From CAZFYZ01 sp964523735 (lineage in GTDB: Bacteria > Armatimonadota > UBA5829): a stretch of DNA of 18,675 nt. Numbering within the stretch: position 1 is the first letter of the stretch; every line of letters starts with the position of its first letter. The notes below the pieces were generated by a model. It was not told the DNA's origin. It saw only the letters and a list, made by a program, of their open reading frames with translations, and made no database searches. The position numbers and the translations under genes are program-made. The stretch covers positions 1 through 18,675 of the forward strand of contig CAZFYZ010000072.1 in the NCBI GenBank assembly GCA_964523735.1, in the 5' to 3' direction. Below, one piece after another: positions 1 through 7,331 of the stretch.

Positions 1-309
1 GCCATGGTTGTAGGTCGGAGGCTTGTGGCGCACCGAAATCCCGAAACACCGGAACCCCAAATCCTTCGCCTGTGCCGGCCTTTCGGGATTCGGCTTCGTG
101 GCGATTCGGGCGCTTGCTGTGTCACCGGCCATGGTTGTAGGTCGGAGGCTTGTGGCGCACCGAAATCCCGAAACACCGGAACCCCAAATCCTTCGCCTGT
201 GCCGGCCTTTCGGGATTCGGCTTCGTGGCGATTCGGGCGCTTGCTGTGTCACCGGCCATGGTTGTAGGTCGGAGGCTTGTGGCGCACCGAAATCCCGAAA
301 CACCGGAAC
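1..309. repeat. 127-bp perfect tandem repeat, 2.4 copies
   Basis: Units at 1-127 and 128-254 are identical base for base. A third copy, 255-309, stops abruptly after the first 55 bases of the unit. Each full unit contains an imperfect inverted repeat: in unit 1 the left arm is 33-52 and the right arm is 75-93 (RNA or cruciform stem of about 19 bp with one bulged base). The third copy keeps only the left arm. Because 127 is not a multiple of 3, all frames stay open through the array and give spurious ORFs. The array lies downstream of the ABC permease gene that ends at 368 and may continue left of the window. The stretch 310-367 shows no further feature. Confidence 0.95.
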
Positions 310-367
310 TGGTGGAGCGGGACAGGGTTCCTAACGATCCTGAGAGCCTGTCGAGTTTGTTCGGCGC

Positions 368-1645
368 CTATGGCTTGACCTGAATCCGGAACGAGAAATT
401 GTGCTTGTTGTTGAGGAACCTGACCTCGCTGTCTGAGATCCACTCCGGCGAGGTGGCGTAGTCCGGTATTGGGGTATTGAGCACCTTCTGCGAGGCCGTA
501 TCCACGAGCAGGTGCCTAAACTCCGCTGATCGGGAGTCTACCGCCGTGCTCCAACTGACAACAGCCCTATCCCCCGACGGTGACGGCGACACATACGCGT
601 AGGTTGCATCTGGGAATCCGATGGCCTTGCGATACAGCTTCCCACGCCCATCCAACCAAACGAACCGCAGTGTAGTCGGTCCCATCCGTCCGTCGCGGTG
701 ATACAGCGCGTATGCCACGTCGTTCGAGGTCCAGAACAGGCTGAACGTATTGCTTCCTGAGGCCGGAATCTCACCTGATGCCCCGTCTGACAGCCGCCAG
801 ATGCGGACAGAGCCCGGGTAGTGCTGCAGCCTGAACGGGACCACGATCCGCGACACGTACCTCCCGCTGGGACTGAGCTTCCAGTCCGTTCTGGAGGTCA
901 CAAACAGTGGCTCGACAGTCTGGCCGAGGTATGTGGCAGCAACACATCCCAGAACAAACATGATCACGAACACGATGGCATACCTGCGCACCCTCGCTCC
1001 AAGTGATAACGTGAGGCCGAAGCGGATAGTCAACGCCGCAGTGAGGATGAGCGCCAGGCATGCCGCCAGGAACACATAGAAGTAGGTAACGTTGGGAAGA
1101 CCCGGCCCGCCGACTGCCGAGAACAGCGCCTCAGCGGCAGCGAACAGAGCGGCGACCGAAGCGAATGTAAGCACGGAGCCCAGCATGCCCGGCAGAGCGA
1201 CCGAGCAGCACAGGCCCAGCAGATACCCGGCGACCATGAACAACGCTCCGACCGCTCCGCCCTTTGCCAGCACCGGCAGTGTTGCGAACGGCAGGTAAGG
1301 CGCGGGGCAAGTGAGCCTGTATACTATCGCCGCCAGCCCAACTGAGGCAACGATGATCGCGAGAGCTACTGCTGCCTTCGCTAGGAGGACCTCTTTCCAG
1401 CTAACAGGCTTACCGTAGAGGAAGTCGGCTGTGCGGCCGCCGAGCTCGGGCGCGTAGCCCGAAAGACCCATCAGCAGAGCGATCATCCCCGAGAGCGAGG
1501 CCTGTGGTATGGCTGCGGAGCCGGGTCCTTCCAGACCCACAAATGTATAGCCCCAGCGGGTGAGCACGCAACCCAGCGGGAACAGCGCCACGGGCACGAA
1601 CCACCAGCGCTTCTCGCGATACTCCTTCCAGATGAGCTGCTTCAT
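368..1645 (-). CDS. ABC-2-type permease subunit with C-terminal extracytoplasmic beta-rich domain
   Basis: This 425-residue protein begins with a short charged cytoplasmic segment (MKQLIWKEYREKRWW), typical of ABC-2 permeases. About six hydrophobic segments follow (roughly 15-30, 50-66, 88-108, 128-150, 155-177, 186-208), with a last one near 222-240. From about residue 250 to the end it is soluble and beta-rich. It carries repeated Ser-Pro-x-Gly style turns (KLSPSGRYVS near 256, SPSPSGDRAVVSW near 353, SPEWISDSEVRF near 399) like those of TolB or DPP-IV type propeller blades. It is the last gene of the GntR-ABC operon. Its ATG overlaps the previous stop as ATGA, and GGAGG lies 6 nt upstream. 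The permease role is well supported by topology and context. The propeller assignment is inferred from motif style only, and the substrate is unknown. Confidence 0.8.
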   Translation of the reverse strand: MKQLIWKEYREKRWWFVPVALFPLGCVLTRWGYTFVGLEGPGSAAIPQASLSGMIALLMGLSGYAPELGGRTADFLYGKPVSWKEVLLAKAAVALAIIVASVGLAAIVYRLTCPAPYLPFATLPVLAKGGAVGALFMVAGYLLGLCCSVALPGMLGSVLTFASVAALFAAAEALFSAVGGPGLPNVTYFYVFLAACLALILTAALTIRFGLTLSLGARVRRYAIVFVIMFVLGCVAATYLGQTVEPLFVTSRTDWKLSPSGRYVSRIVVPFRLQHYPGSVRIWRLSDGASGEIPASGSNTFSLFWTSNDVAYALYHRDGRMGPTTLRFVWLDGRGKLYRKAIGFPDATYAYVSPSPSGDRAVVSWSTAVDSRSAEFRHLLVDTASQKVLNTPIPDYATSPEWISDSEVRFLNNKHNFSFRIQVKP

Positions 1646-2988
1646 CGGGCGCCTCCGGTTACAAGAGGGAACTTCAGCGGGACGACGGCGAGGGTCTTGA
1701 GGTCAACCACGGTGGGGCGCGTGTCGGGAATGGAGACGACCAGGGCGTAGTTCCTGGTCCAGACTACGTGCTTCCTGCCGCTCAGCCACGATAGGCCCAG
1801 TCTGGAGGTCGCCGGGCTAACAACCGCTGCTCTGCCCGTTTTCAGATAAACAACCCAGAGATCGTAACCGTGCCTGGCTATCGGCTCGAGCACAACAAGG
1901 GCGTAGGCACGGTCCCTGCTCACGGAGTCGTAGCGGGGGTGATAGTCGTCGGGTATCGCCTCTGGGCGTGCAGTGAAACGTGCGACTGGCGTTGTGCTCT
2001 GTGCAGGATCGGCCTCGGCAGTATCCCACTCGATTATCTGAATGGTACTACTGCCTTTGTGCTGTTGCACGATATAGACGTATCGGTTGTGGAGCACATC
2101 GATGACCTTTAGCGATCCGGACATCGACACGGCAGCCTCTGGCCTCCTGCTGTTCACGTGCTGGAATTCGACTAGGATGTCTTCCGACTTGCCCGCCCAC
2201 GCGAAACTGACCAGGACGTGTTGGTCACTATAGCCGACGAGACTTGTTGGGTAGCCGCTCGGCCTCGTGCCGGCCGACTGCGTCGGTCTGAAGATGCCCG
2301 GATCGAAGCGCACTAGAGCAGGCCCAAGACCGAAGACTGCCATGACTCCGAGCGCGGCCAATTGTCTGTAGGCCAGAGGCTTCCTGCCAATCAGGATACT
2401 GAACACATACAGGCCCAGCCCCGCGCCAATCGCGCAACTGATCGTGATTATAGTGGCGTCCAAGTCTCGTGTCGGTGTCAACGAAGTGATAGGAATCAGC
2501 TTGGCCCAGATGATCGAGACCACGCCCACAAGCACTGCGAGCCATCTTGAGGCGATAGCTGCAAAGTAGTAGCCGAAGACGAAAGTGGTCATAACGTCGA
2601 GTGTTCCGGCGATCACCGAGCCGGCATCCAGTGATATCAACGCTCCGTAGGCCGCACCGATCACGGCAGAAGCCAACGCCGGCACTATGAATGAAGCCGT
2701 CAGCCCTCGCACAGGCCGTATTGGAAGATGCACGAAGGCAAAGTCGCCGTGTCCCCGCTGGCTATCCCCTCGCGAGATCGCCCAGAACAGCACCAGCAAA
2801 TGTGCGCTAAGCGCTCCCACAAACCGGAAGGCTCCCTGCCACTTCTCCATCCCGGAGTCGTGCCCAAGGTAGAACATGAGCGCCGGCAGCACGAGCGCCA
2901 GCAGCACAGCAGCCCGACCCTCACGATACTCCCGCCACAGCAGCCGCTTCCAGAGATCGCCGGGTCGAGCCTCAACGCTGGGCCGCAT
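1642..2988 (-). CDS. ABC-2-type permease subunit with C-terminal soluble domain
   Basis: This 448-residue paralogue of the next gene in the operon starts with a similar charged amphipathic segment (LWKRLLWREYREGR, residues 12-25). Hydrophobic segments follow at about 27-41, 57-72, 100-120, 130-147, 150-168, 180-200 and 209-225. Residues from about 230 to 448 form a soluble tail rich in beta-type hydrophobic alternation (for example YVYIVQQH near 303, IQIIEWDTAE near 317 and LWVVYLKTGRAAVVS in the last third). The start is the ATG at 2988, preceded by GGGAGGG at suitable spacing, and it overlaps the ATPase gene end by 17 nt. The two permeases probably form a heterodimer around an ATPase dimer. 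The cargo cannot be read from sequence; YtrA-type operons are often linked to envelope stress or peptide antibiotics, which is only an analogy. Confidence 0.8.
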   Translation of the reverse strand: MRPSVEARPGDLWKRLLWREYREGRAAVLLALVLPALMFYLGHDSGMEKWQGAFRFVGALSAHLLVLFWAISRGDSQRGHGDFAFVHLPIRPVRGLTASFIVPALASAVIGAAYGALISLDAGSVIAGTLDVMTTFVFGYYFAAIASRWLAVLVGVVSIIWAKLIPITSLTPTRDLDATIITISCAIGAGLGLYVFSILIGRKPLAYRQLAALGVMAVFGLGPALVRFDPGIFRPTQSAGTRPSGYPTSLVGYSDQHVLVSFAWAGKSEDILVEFQHVNSRRPEAAVSMSGSLKVIDVLHNRYVYIVQQHKGSSTIQIIEWDTAEADPAQSTTPVARFTARPEAIPDDYHPRYDSVSRDRAYALVVLEPIARHGYDLWVVYLKTGRAAVVSPATSRLGLSWLSGRKHVVWTRNYALVVSIPDTRPTVVDLKTLAVVPLKFPLVTGGAR

Positions 2989-3907
2989 AGGTCAACCCTC
3001 CCGCTTCAGCCTTTGGGATGCCCACCAGCGCGACGAAGATGTCCTCAAGGCTCATGTCCTGCACGTCGATATCCGTTGGCTTCATCGCACGCGCCTGGGC
3101 GACGGTCTCGTCTGAGAAGCGTCTCGTGGTAACAACCGCCTGCCTGCCCGCAGTCTCGATCGAGATAACATCATCGAGCCCCACAAACGAATGGGGCACT
3201 TGATCAAAGCTCAGGACCAGGCGCTTGATGCTCGCCTTCAGGTCCTCCATCTTCGAGCACCAGACGAGTCGGCCCTGGTCGATCACTCCCACCCAATCCG
3301 CCACGCGCTCGACCTCGTGGACGATGTGCGAGGAGAAGAACACCGTCCGCCCCTCCTGCTGGATCAGGTCGATCACGCCCTCCAGGAAGTCGCGGCGGAC
3401 CACCACGTCGAGGCCAGCCGTGGGCTCATCGAGGATCAGAAGTTCCGGTCGGTACGCCATCGCCAAGAGAAGCGCGAGCTTGGCCTGGGTGCCCCGGCTC
3501 ATCGCTCCGACTTTCTGGTCCCCCCTCAGCTCGAGCTTGCTCTGCAGCTCGGCGGCGAACCTCGAGTCCCAGCCAGGGTAGAACCCCTTGCAGAACCAGA
3601 TGGTTTCATCGACGGTCATCCAGTCGTACATCCGCTGGCCCTCGGCCACGTAGCCCGTGCGCTTCTTGATCTCAAGAGCATCCCGGATGCAGTCCAGGCC
3701 CAGTATCCGCGCCTCGCCCGTTGTGCGGTCGAGCAAATCGAGCAGGATGCGTATGGTCGTGGTCTTGCCTGCGCCATTCCGACCGAGAAACGCGAACACG
3801 CTGCCGGTGGGCACGTTCATCGTCAGGCCGTTCACTGCTTCGTTTCTACCGAAGCGCTTGGTCAGGCCCTCTATCTCGATTGCGTTACTGGAGTCATTCT
3901 GCGGCAT
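2972..3907 (-). CDS. ABC transporter ATP-binding protein, GntR-operon type
   Basis: This 311-residue nucleotide-binding subunit energises the two permeases encoded downstream. Walker A is GRNGAGKTT (about 43-51), and Walker B with the D-loop is LLILDEPTAGLD. The H-loop histidine is in SSHIVHEVERVAD. The signature is MSRGTQAKLAL, a divergent form of LSGGQ common in CcmA- and YtrB-type ATPases. A C-terminal extension after about residue 215 resembles the regulatory tail of this family. I chose the ATG at 3907 (MPQNDSSNAIEIEGL) because GGAGGG lies 5 nt upstream; an ATG further up at 3940 has no comparable site and would overlap the repressor gene by 47 nt. With the chosen start the overlap with gntR is 14 nt, which implies translational coupling. 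Confidence 0.93.
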   Translation of the reverse strand: MPQNDSSNAIEIEGLTKRFGRNEAVNGLTMNVPTGSVFAFLGRNGAGKTTTIRILLDLLDRTTGEARILGLDCIRDALEIKKRTGYVAEGQRMYDWMTVDETIWFCKGFYPGWDSRFAAELQSKLELRGDQKVGAMSRGTQAKLALLLAMAYRPELLILDEPTAGLDVVVRRDFLEGVIDLIQQEGRTVFFSSHIVHEVERVADWVGVIDQGRLVWCSKMEDLKASIKRLVLSFDQVPHSFVGLDDVISIETAGRQAVVTTRRFSDETVAQARAMKPTDIDVQDMSLEDIFVALVGIPKAEAGGLTYAAQR

Positions 3908-4289
3908 TGCGTCCCTCCATCGCCTTGATGCGTTCGTCAACCAGCGCCCTCACTTCGTCAGCCGTCAGCCCGAGCTGAGCGGCGTCCGCCAGCAGATCGT
4001 CTATCGCCCGCTCCATGACCTCCCGACGGAAGTCTCCCGCGGGGCCATCCGCGCTGAACGAGACTACGCTGCCGAGGCCGTGTCGCGTTTCGATCAGCCC
4101 CTCCGTTTCCAGCAGCTTGTAGGCCTTACTCACCGTCAGAGGGTTGATGCGCAGCTTGAGCGCAGTCTCCCGGAGCGACGGCAGACCGTCTCCGGGCCTG
4201 AGCGTTCCGATAGCAACCGCCCGCTTGACCTGCTCCACTAGCTGCGCATACACGGGTATTGAGTTGGCCGTATCGATTCTGAAAAGCAT
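3894..4289 (-). CDS. GntR-family transcriptional regulator, YtrA-type
   Basis: This 131-residue DNA-binding regulator starts with a GntR winged helix (residues about 10-76). The recognition-helix region reads PLTVSKAYKLLETEGLIETRHGLGS. The C-terminal part (about 85-131) is a short helical dimerisation segment, not the large effector domain of FadR or HutC types. This places it in the YtrA subfamily, whose members usually repress an adjacent ABC exporter operon including themselves. Here it is the first gene of such an operon, upstream of one ATPase and two permeases. A promoter and an inverted repeat that could be its own operator lie immediately upstream (4301-4350). The inducing ligand is unknown. 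Confidence 0.92.
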   Translation of the reverse strand: MLFRIDTANSIPVYAQLVEQVKRAVAIGTLRPGDGLPSLRETALKLRINPLTVSKAYKLLETEGLIETRHGLGSVVSFSADGPAGDFRREVMERAIDDLLADAAQLGLTADEVRALVDERIKAMEGRNAAE

Positions 4290-4300
4290 TGTCCGGTTCC

Positions 4301-4324
4301 ACTGTTATAGTGATGTACTACAGT
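4301..4324 (-). promoter_or_regulatory. candidate operator for the GntR repressor
   Basis: A 24-bp imperfect inverted repeat has outer arms ACTGT and ACAGT, extending to 7 of 9 matching bases per arm. It overlaps the -10 box of the gntR promoter (4322-4327) and covers the predicted transcription start. That is where an autorepressor would bind. The operator role is an inference from position and symmetry. Confidence 0.6.
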
Positions 4325-4350
4325 ATATGTGCAGGTTCAGCGTTTGTCAA
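4322..4350 (-). promoter_or_regulatory. sigma70-like promoter of the gntR-ABC operon
   Basis: On the minus strand the -35 box TTGACA (4350-4345) is separated by exactly 17 bp from the -10 box TATACT (4327-4322). The -35 is a perfect consensus and the -10 is one base off. The initiation point would lie about 25 nt before the gntR ATG, inside the candidate operator. Confidence 0.75.
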
Positions 4351-4405
4351 TATGGTTTTTCAGACTTTTTCTGTGGGAGGATAAGCACGGGCGATTGCGC
4401 AATGA

Positions 4406-5623
4406 GTGGATAGCAGTATCCTCAAGGAACGTGTTTTGACCGAATCACAATCGAGCTTCACAGGCACGCGGTTCCGCAGGCTTGCGACGGCGGCAGCTTT
4501 CGCAAGCCTTTTGGCGTATGCCGTGGTCCTGCTCATCACCCCCGCATCCAACAACGAGATCGCCGACTACTTCAGTGCTTCTCTTGAGCAGCTAGGCATA
4601 CTCTCGCTGGCAACCATGTTCGGGTTTCTGTCTATCGTGGGTTTCGCGGGGTTCATGGCCGACCGCTACGGCAAGCTGCCGATGATGCTGGCCGGCTGCG
4701 CATGTATTGTCGCTGGCGGGTTGATATTCACGACAGCCAAGATCTTCCCCATGGCCATCCTGGCTTCGGCTCTGTTTGGTCTCGGGGGCGGGCTTACCGA
4801 GGGTCCCGCGATGGCGCTGCTTGCCGATCTCTATGAGGACCACCGCCGCACCGCGATGATGAACCTGGGGCAGTCGATGTTCGGGGCCGGAGCGATACTT
4901 GGGCCGCTGCTGATCGGGGCGCTGCTTCACGCGAATCTGAGCTGGCGCATCGGCTACATCGGTTCGGCCATCATCACAACGATGGCGGGCTTGTTGGCGC
5001 TTGCAGCCATCGCAATGCGGCAGGAGTCGCCCGCGGTTGTCCACGGCACAGGCCCAAGCCCAACCAGGTTCTTGACTGACAAGATGGTGCTTCTGCTTGC
5101 GCTGGGGATACTGCTTTATGTCGGGGCTGAGATGGCTCAGACGACCTGGCTATCGGTCCACTTCAAGCGCAATCTGCATGCTACCAGCGCGGCGGCGGCC
5201 GCCAGCCCGTCCTATATGTGGCTCGGCATAGGGTTAGGCCGGATCCTCGGCGCGGCCTTTGCCAAGTACGTCAGCGACTACAGCCTGATAGTTTGGTCGA
5301 TGGTGATAGCGGTGGCGAGCCAGGGCTTTCTGCTGTTGGCGGGATCACCCACTGCAGCCGAGATCGCTGCACTGGGGCTCGGGCTGGGACTAGCGGCCGT
5401 ATTCCCCACCATAGTCAGCCGTGCCAGCGCCATACACCCGGAGGCGTCGGGAAGCGTGACAGCGCTGGTCTTTGTTGCGGGAGGTCTCGGAGGAGCGATG
5501 TTTCCGCCTGTCGTGGGATGGCTCGGCGACCGAATAGGACTGGCTCCGGCATTGTGGGTGTGCTTTGGTGCGCTTGCCGCAGACCTGGCGCTGTTCGTGT
5601 GGCTGAGGGCGAAGTCTACTTAG
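4406..5623 (+). CDS. major facilitator superfamily transporter
   Basis: This protein of up to 405 residues has about twelve hydrophobic segments and belongs to the MFS of secondary transporters in the cytoplasmic membrane. The loop between helices 2 and 3 carries motif A, GFMADRYGKLP (about 82-92). A related GWLGDRIGLAP lies in the second half, as expected from the internal duplication. The reading frame opens at GTG 4406 right after a stop. That GTG has no nearby ribosome site, whereas TTG at 4436 has AAGGA 7 nt upstream, so the protein may begin at TTG with ten fewer residues. It diverges from the gntR operon, and its end overlaps the convergent pseudopilin gene by 8 nt. The substrate is unknown; sugar or drug efflux families are both possible. 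Confidence 0.9.
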   Translation: MDSSILKERVLTESQSSFTGTRFRRLATAAAFASLLAYAVVLLITPASNNEIADYFSASLEQLGILSLATMFGFLSIVGFAGFMADRYGKLPMMLAGCACIVAGGLIFTTAKIFPMAILASALFGLGGGLTEGPAMALLADLYEDHRRTAMMNLGQSMFGAGAILGPLLIGALLHANLSWRIGYIGSAIITTMAGLLALAAIAMRQESPAVVHGTGPSPTRFLTDKMVLLLALGILLYVGAEMAQTTWLSVHFKRNLHATSAAAAASPSYMWLGIGLGRILGAAFAKYVSDYSLIVWSMVIAVASQGFLLLAGSPTAAEIAALGLGLGLAAVFPTIVSRASAIHPEASGSVTALVFVAGGLGGAMFPPVVGWLGDRIGLAPALWVCFGALAADLALFVWLRAKST

Positions 5624-6383
5624 GCTGTGGCCTGTAGTAGGGGTTGTCGTCTCTGATGGTGTAGTCCTGGTAGATCTTTCTGTCCTCGTCGGTAACCAGC
5701 CTCACGTGCTGATCGAGGAAGAGAACCTGCACTGTCCGTACTGGCAACCAGGTAGCCTGAAGTATGCCTCGTGAGCCGGGGTTTCTCTCCGTGCGGATGC
5801 CGTTGTGGTAATCTGGCCAATGGTCACACAGCAGGACGTTTCGCGAAGGACTCCTCCAACCGATGATTCGGCGAGCACGGACGTTCTTGTCCATGACGCT
5901 GGTGCCCTCCATGTAGGCAGTCGGCCCCGGGTATCTGAAGCTTGACCCGAAGTACCACCAGGAAGGCCGGTTTCTGAAGTCCTGCTCTGGGTCAGGGTTC
6001 GTGCCTCGGTCTATATCGCCAGGGCAGACCCAGATCCAGTTGGGCTTCTGGTTGGGAGTGATGTTGGGGTAGGGCAGGTTTCTTGCATCGCTGCCTTGCC
6101 GGTAGGGCAGGATCGAGCCTGGTATGTACTTTGGCACAAGCGGCTCAGGGCACAGGATCCACGGATTGACATATCTTTCTGGGGGGCACGGAAGACCGTA
6201 TCCGTGGTTATCATCCGCGTAAGCCAGTATAGCCACACCAAGCTGCTTGAGGTTAGAGCCGCAGACGCGAAGACGGGCCCCTTCCTTGGCTTGCAGGAGC
6301 ACAGGAAGCAGCATGGCGGCAATGATCGCGATGATCGCGATCACGACCAGCAGCTCTATGAGAGTAAAGCCGCGCTTCCTCAT
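5616..6383 (-). CDS. type II secretion/type IV pilin-like protein with prepilin leader
   Basis: This 255-residue protein has a classical class III signal, MRKRG|FTLIELLVVIAIIAI, with Glu at mature position 5. The hydrophobic helix runs to about residue 31. The mature part includes SNLKQLGVAILAYADDNHGYG (about 43-63), the segment typical of the DUF1559/H-X9-DG-like pseudopilins found in large families in Planctomycetes, Armatimonadota and relatives. A late FLDQHVRLV motif (222-230) matches their C-terminal pattern. The frame extends upstream to an ATG at 6455, but that ATG overlaps a good -10 box. I therefore chose 6383, which has AGGA about 11 nt upstream. A prepilin peptidase would be needed for processing; none is in the window. 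Its role (pilus, secretion or surface protein) is undetermined. Confidence 0.87.
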   Translation of the reverse strand: MRKRGFTLIELLVVIAIIAIIAAMLLPVLLQAKEGARLRVCGSNLKQLGVAILAYADDNHGYGLPCPPERYVNPWILCPEPLVPKYIPGSILPYRQGSDARNLPYPNITPNQKPNWIWVCPGDIDRGTNPDPEQDFRNRPSWWYFGSSFRYPGPTAYMEGTSVMDKNVRARRIIGWRSPSRNVLLCDHWPDYHNGIRTERNPGSRGILQATWLPVRTVQVLFLDQHVRLVTDEDRKIYQDYTIRDDNPYYRPQPK

Positions 6384-6453
6384 CTTTGTTGGTGTCCTCG
6401 CACCCTCGCTGAGGCGTAGCGATGAGCCTTGCCTCGTATTCCCCCTACTTGTC

Positions 6454-6482
6454 ATTCTATCCTATGACGACCAACTTTGCAA
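6454..6482 (-). promoter_or_regulatory. promoter of the pseudopilin-like gene
   Basis: On the minus strand TTGCAA (6482-6477) is spaced 17 bp from TAGAAT (6459-6454), each close to the sigma70 boxes. Initiation near 6447 would leave the ATG at 6455 outside the transcript and gives a leader of about 64 nt before the chosen start at 6383. Confidence 0.55.
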
Positions 6483-6492
6483 TTGACATTAC

Positions 6493-6511
6493 GCACTAGG
6501 ATGGCTAGTGC
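6493..6511. promoter_or_regulatory. perfect palindrome upstream of the response regulator
   Basis: GCACTAG and CTAGTGC (7-bp perfect arms, 5-bp spacer) lie just downstream of a TTGACA hexamer at 6483-6488. No good -10 box was found at the right spacing on the plus strand. The site looks like a dimeric regulator's operator between the divergent pseudopilin and two-component genes. What binds it is unknown. Confidence 0.4.
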
Positions 6512-6610
6512 CCTGGAACTAGACCGCGTACCGCTTAGGGCCTACTTCAGGACGGCAGTGATGAATAAGCACAAGCAGAAGGTAAACGGCGCGCGCGCGT
6601 GTAAGTACCA

Positions 6611-7327
6611 ATGTGGATATGGTTCCGGGAAGATCGCACTACTCAACGGAGGGCTAGCACTACGGACGAGCCGTCTCAAGAGAAGATCAGAGTCCTGATC
6701 GCGGACGACCATGGCATTCTGAGGGAGGGTCTGAGAGGCCTTCTCGAGGAATACGATGATTTGGTCATCGTCGACGAGGCAACCACTGGCGCACAAGCGA
6801 TCGAGAAGGTCAAGCAACTTCAGCCAGCGATCTTGCTCCTCGACCTCATAATGCCTGAGATGGGCGGCGTTGAGGTGCTGGAAGCGCTGGCGGGAGAGAA
6901 CCTCCCCACGCGCACGATCGTGCTCACGGGTGCTGATGATGATGAGCTGCTGGCGCGATCGATCCAGAGTGGGGCAATGGGCTACCTGCTGAAGGACGCT
7001 GCGTCGAACCAGCTCGTGGATGCCATCCGCAAGGTCGCAAGCGGCGGCTGCTGGCTGCCACCGGACCTGACCAGCAAGCTCTTCCGTGGGATGGCCAAGA
7101 AACCTCAAGGAGAAGACTCAGCCAAGCTTTCGCTCTTGACGGCTCGCGAGATCGAGGTCATGAAGCTCCTCGGCGAAGCCAGGAGCAACTCGGAGATCGC
7201 TGACCAGCTCTTCATCAGCGAGCACACGGTCAAAGTCCACGTCAGCCGCATTCTGGAGAAGCTTGGTCTCTCGACGAGAGCCGAAGCGGTGAGATTCGCC
7301 ATCCGCAGCGGGTTGGTGGAAGCCTGA
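6611..7327 (+). CDS. NarL/LuxR-family response regulator
   Basis: This two-component transcription regulator is 238 residues long as drawn. The receiver domain (about 26-145) has the acidic pair D32-D33, phosphoacceptor D78 in LLLDLIMPEMGG, T106 and K128. The C-terminal LuxR helix-turn-helix (about 174-235) reads LTAREIEVMKLL, then SNSEIADQLFISEHTVKVHV. It lies 4 nt before the histidine kinase gene, so the pair is a cognate system. The start is uncertain. ATG 6611 has no ribosome site and adds 17 residues (MWIWFREDRTTQRRAST) foreign to the family. A strong GGAGGG at 6648-6653 sits 8 nt before an in-frame ACG at 6662, which would start the protein as TDEPSQEKIRVLIADD, the normal length for the family. 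Confidence 0.93.
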   Translation: MWIWFREDRTTQRRASTTDEPSQEKIRVLIADDHGILREGLRGLLEEYDDLVIVDEATTGAQAIEKVKQLQPAILLLDLIMPEMGGVEVLEALAGENLPTRTIVLTGADDDELLARSIQSGAMGYLLKDAASNQLVDAIRKVASGGCWLPPDLTSKLFRGMAKKPQGEDSAKLSLLTAREIEVMKLLGEARSNSEIADQLFISEHTVKVHVSRILEKLGLSTRAEAVRFAIRSGLVEA

Positions 7328-7331
7328 GCCA

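Noticed and set aside
1..309. Tandem repeats considered as a CRISPR array.
   Set aside because: The period is 127 bp and the whole unit is identical. There are no variable spacers and no cas genes.
4..383. Three overlapping plus-strand ORFs of 77-103 codons across the tandem repeat.
   Set aside because: They are the same repeat read in different frames because the period is not a multiple of 3. There are no ribosome sites and no protein-like features.
3191..3928. A 245-codon plus-strand ORF.
   Set aside because: It lies antisense to the ABC ATPase gene, which has all Walker motifs. The ORF is a shadow produced by codon bias.
6383..6455. A longer start for the pseudopilin-like gene at ATG 6455.
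   Set aside because: This ATG overlaps the -10 box of a good promoter, and the added 24 residues would precede a normal prepilin leader. It cannot be fully excluded if another promoter is used.
6561..6698. A 45-codon plus-strand ORF (MNKHKQKVNG...) with a weak AGGA site, overlapping the response regulator start.
   Set aside because: It could be a leader peptide coupled to the regulator, but its translation after 6660 is the regulator gene in another frame and nothing else supports it.
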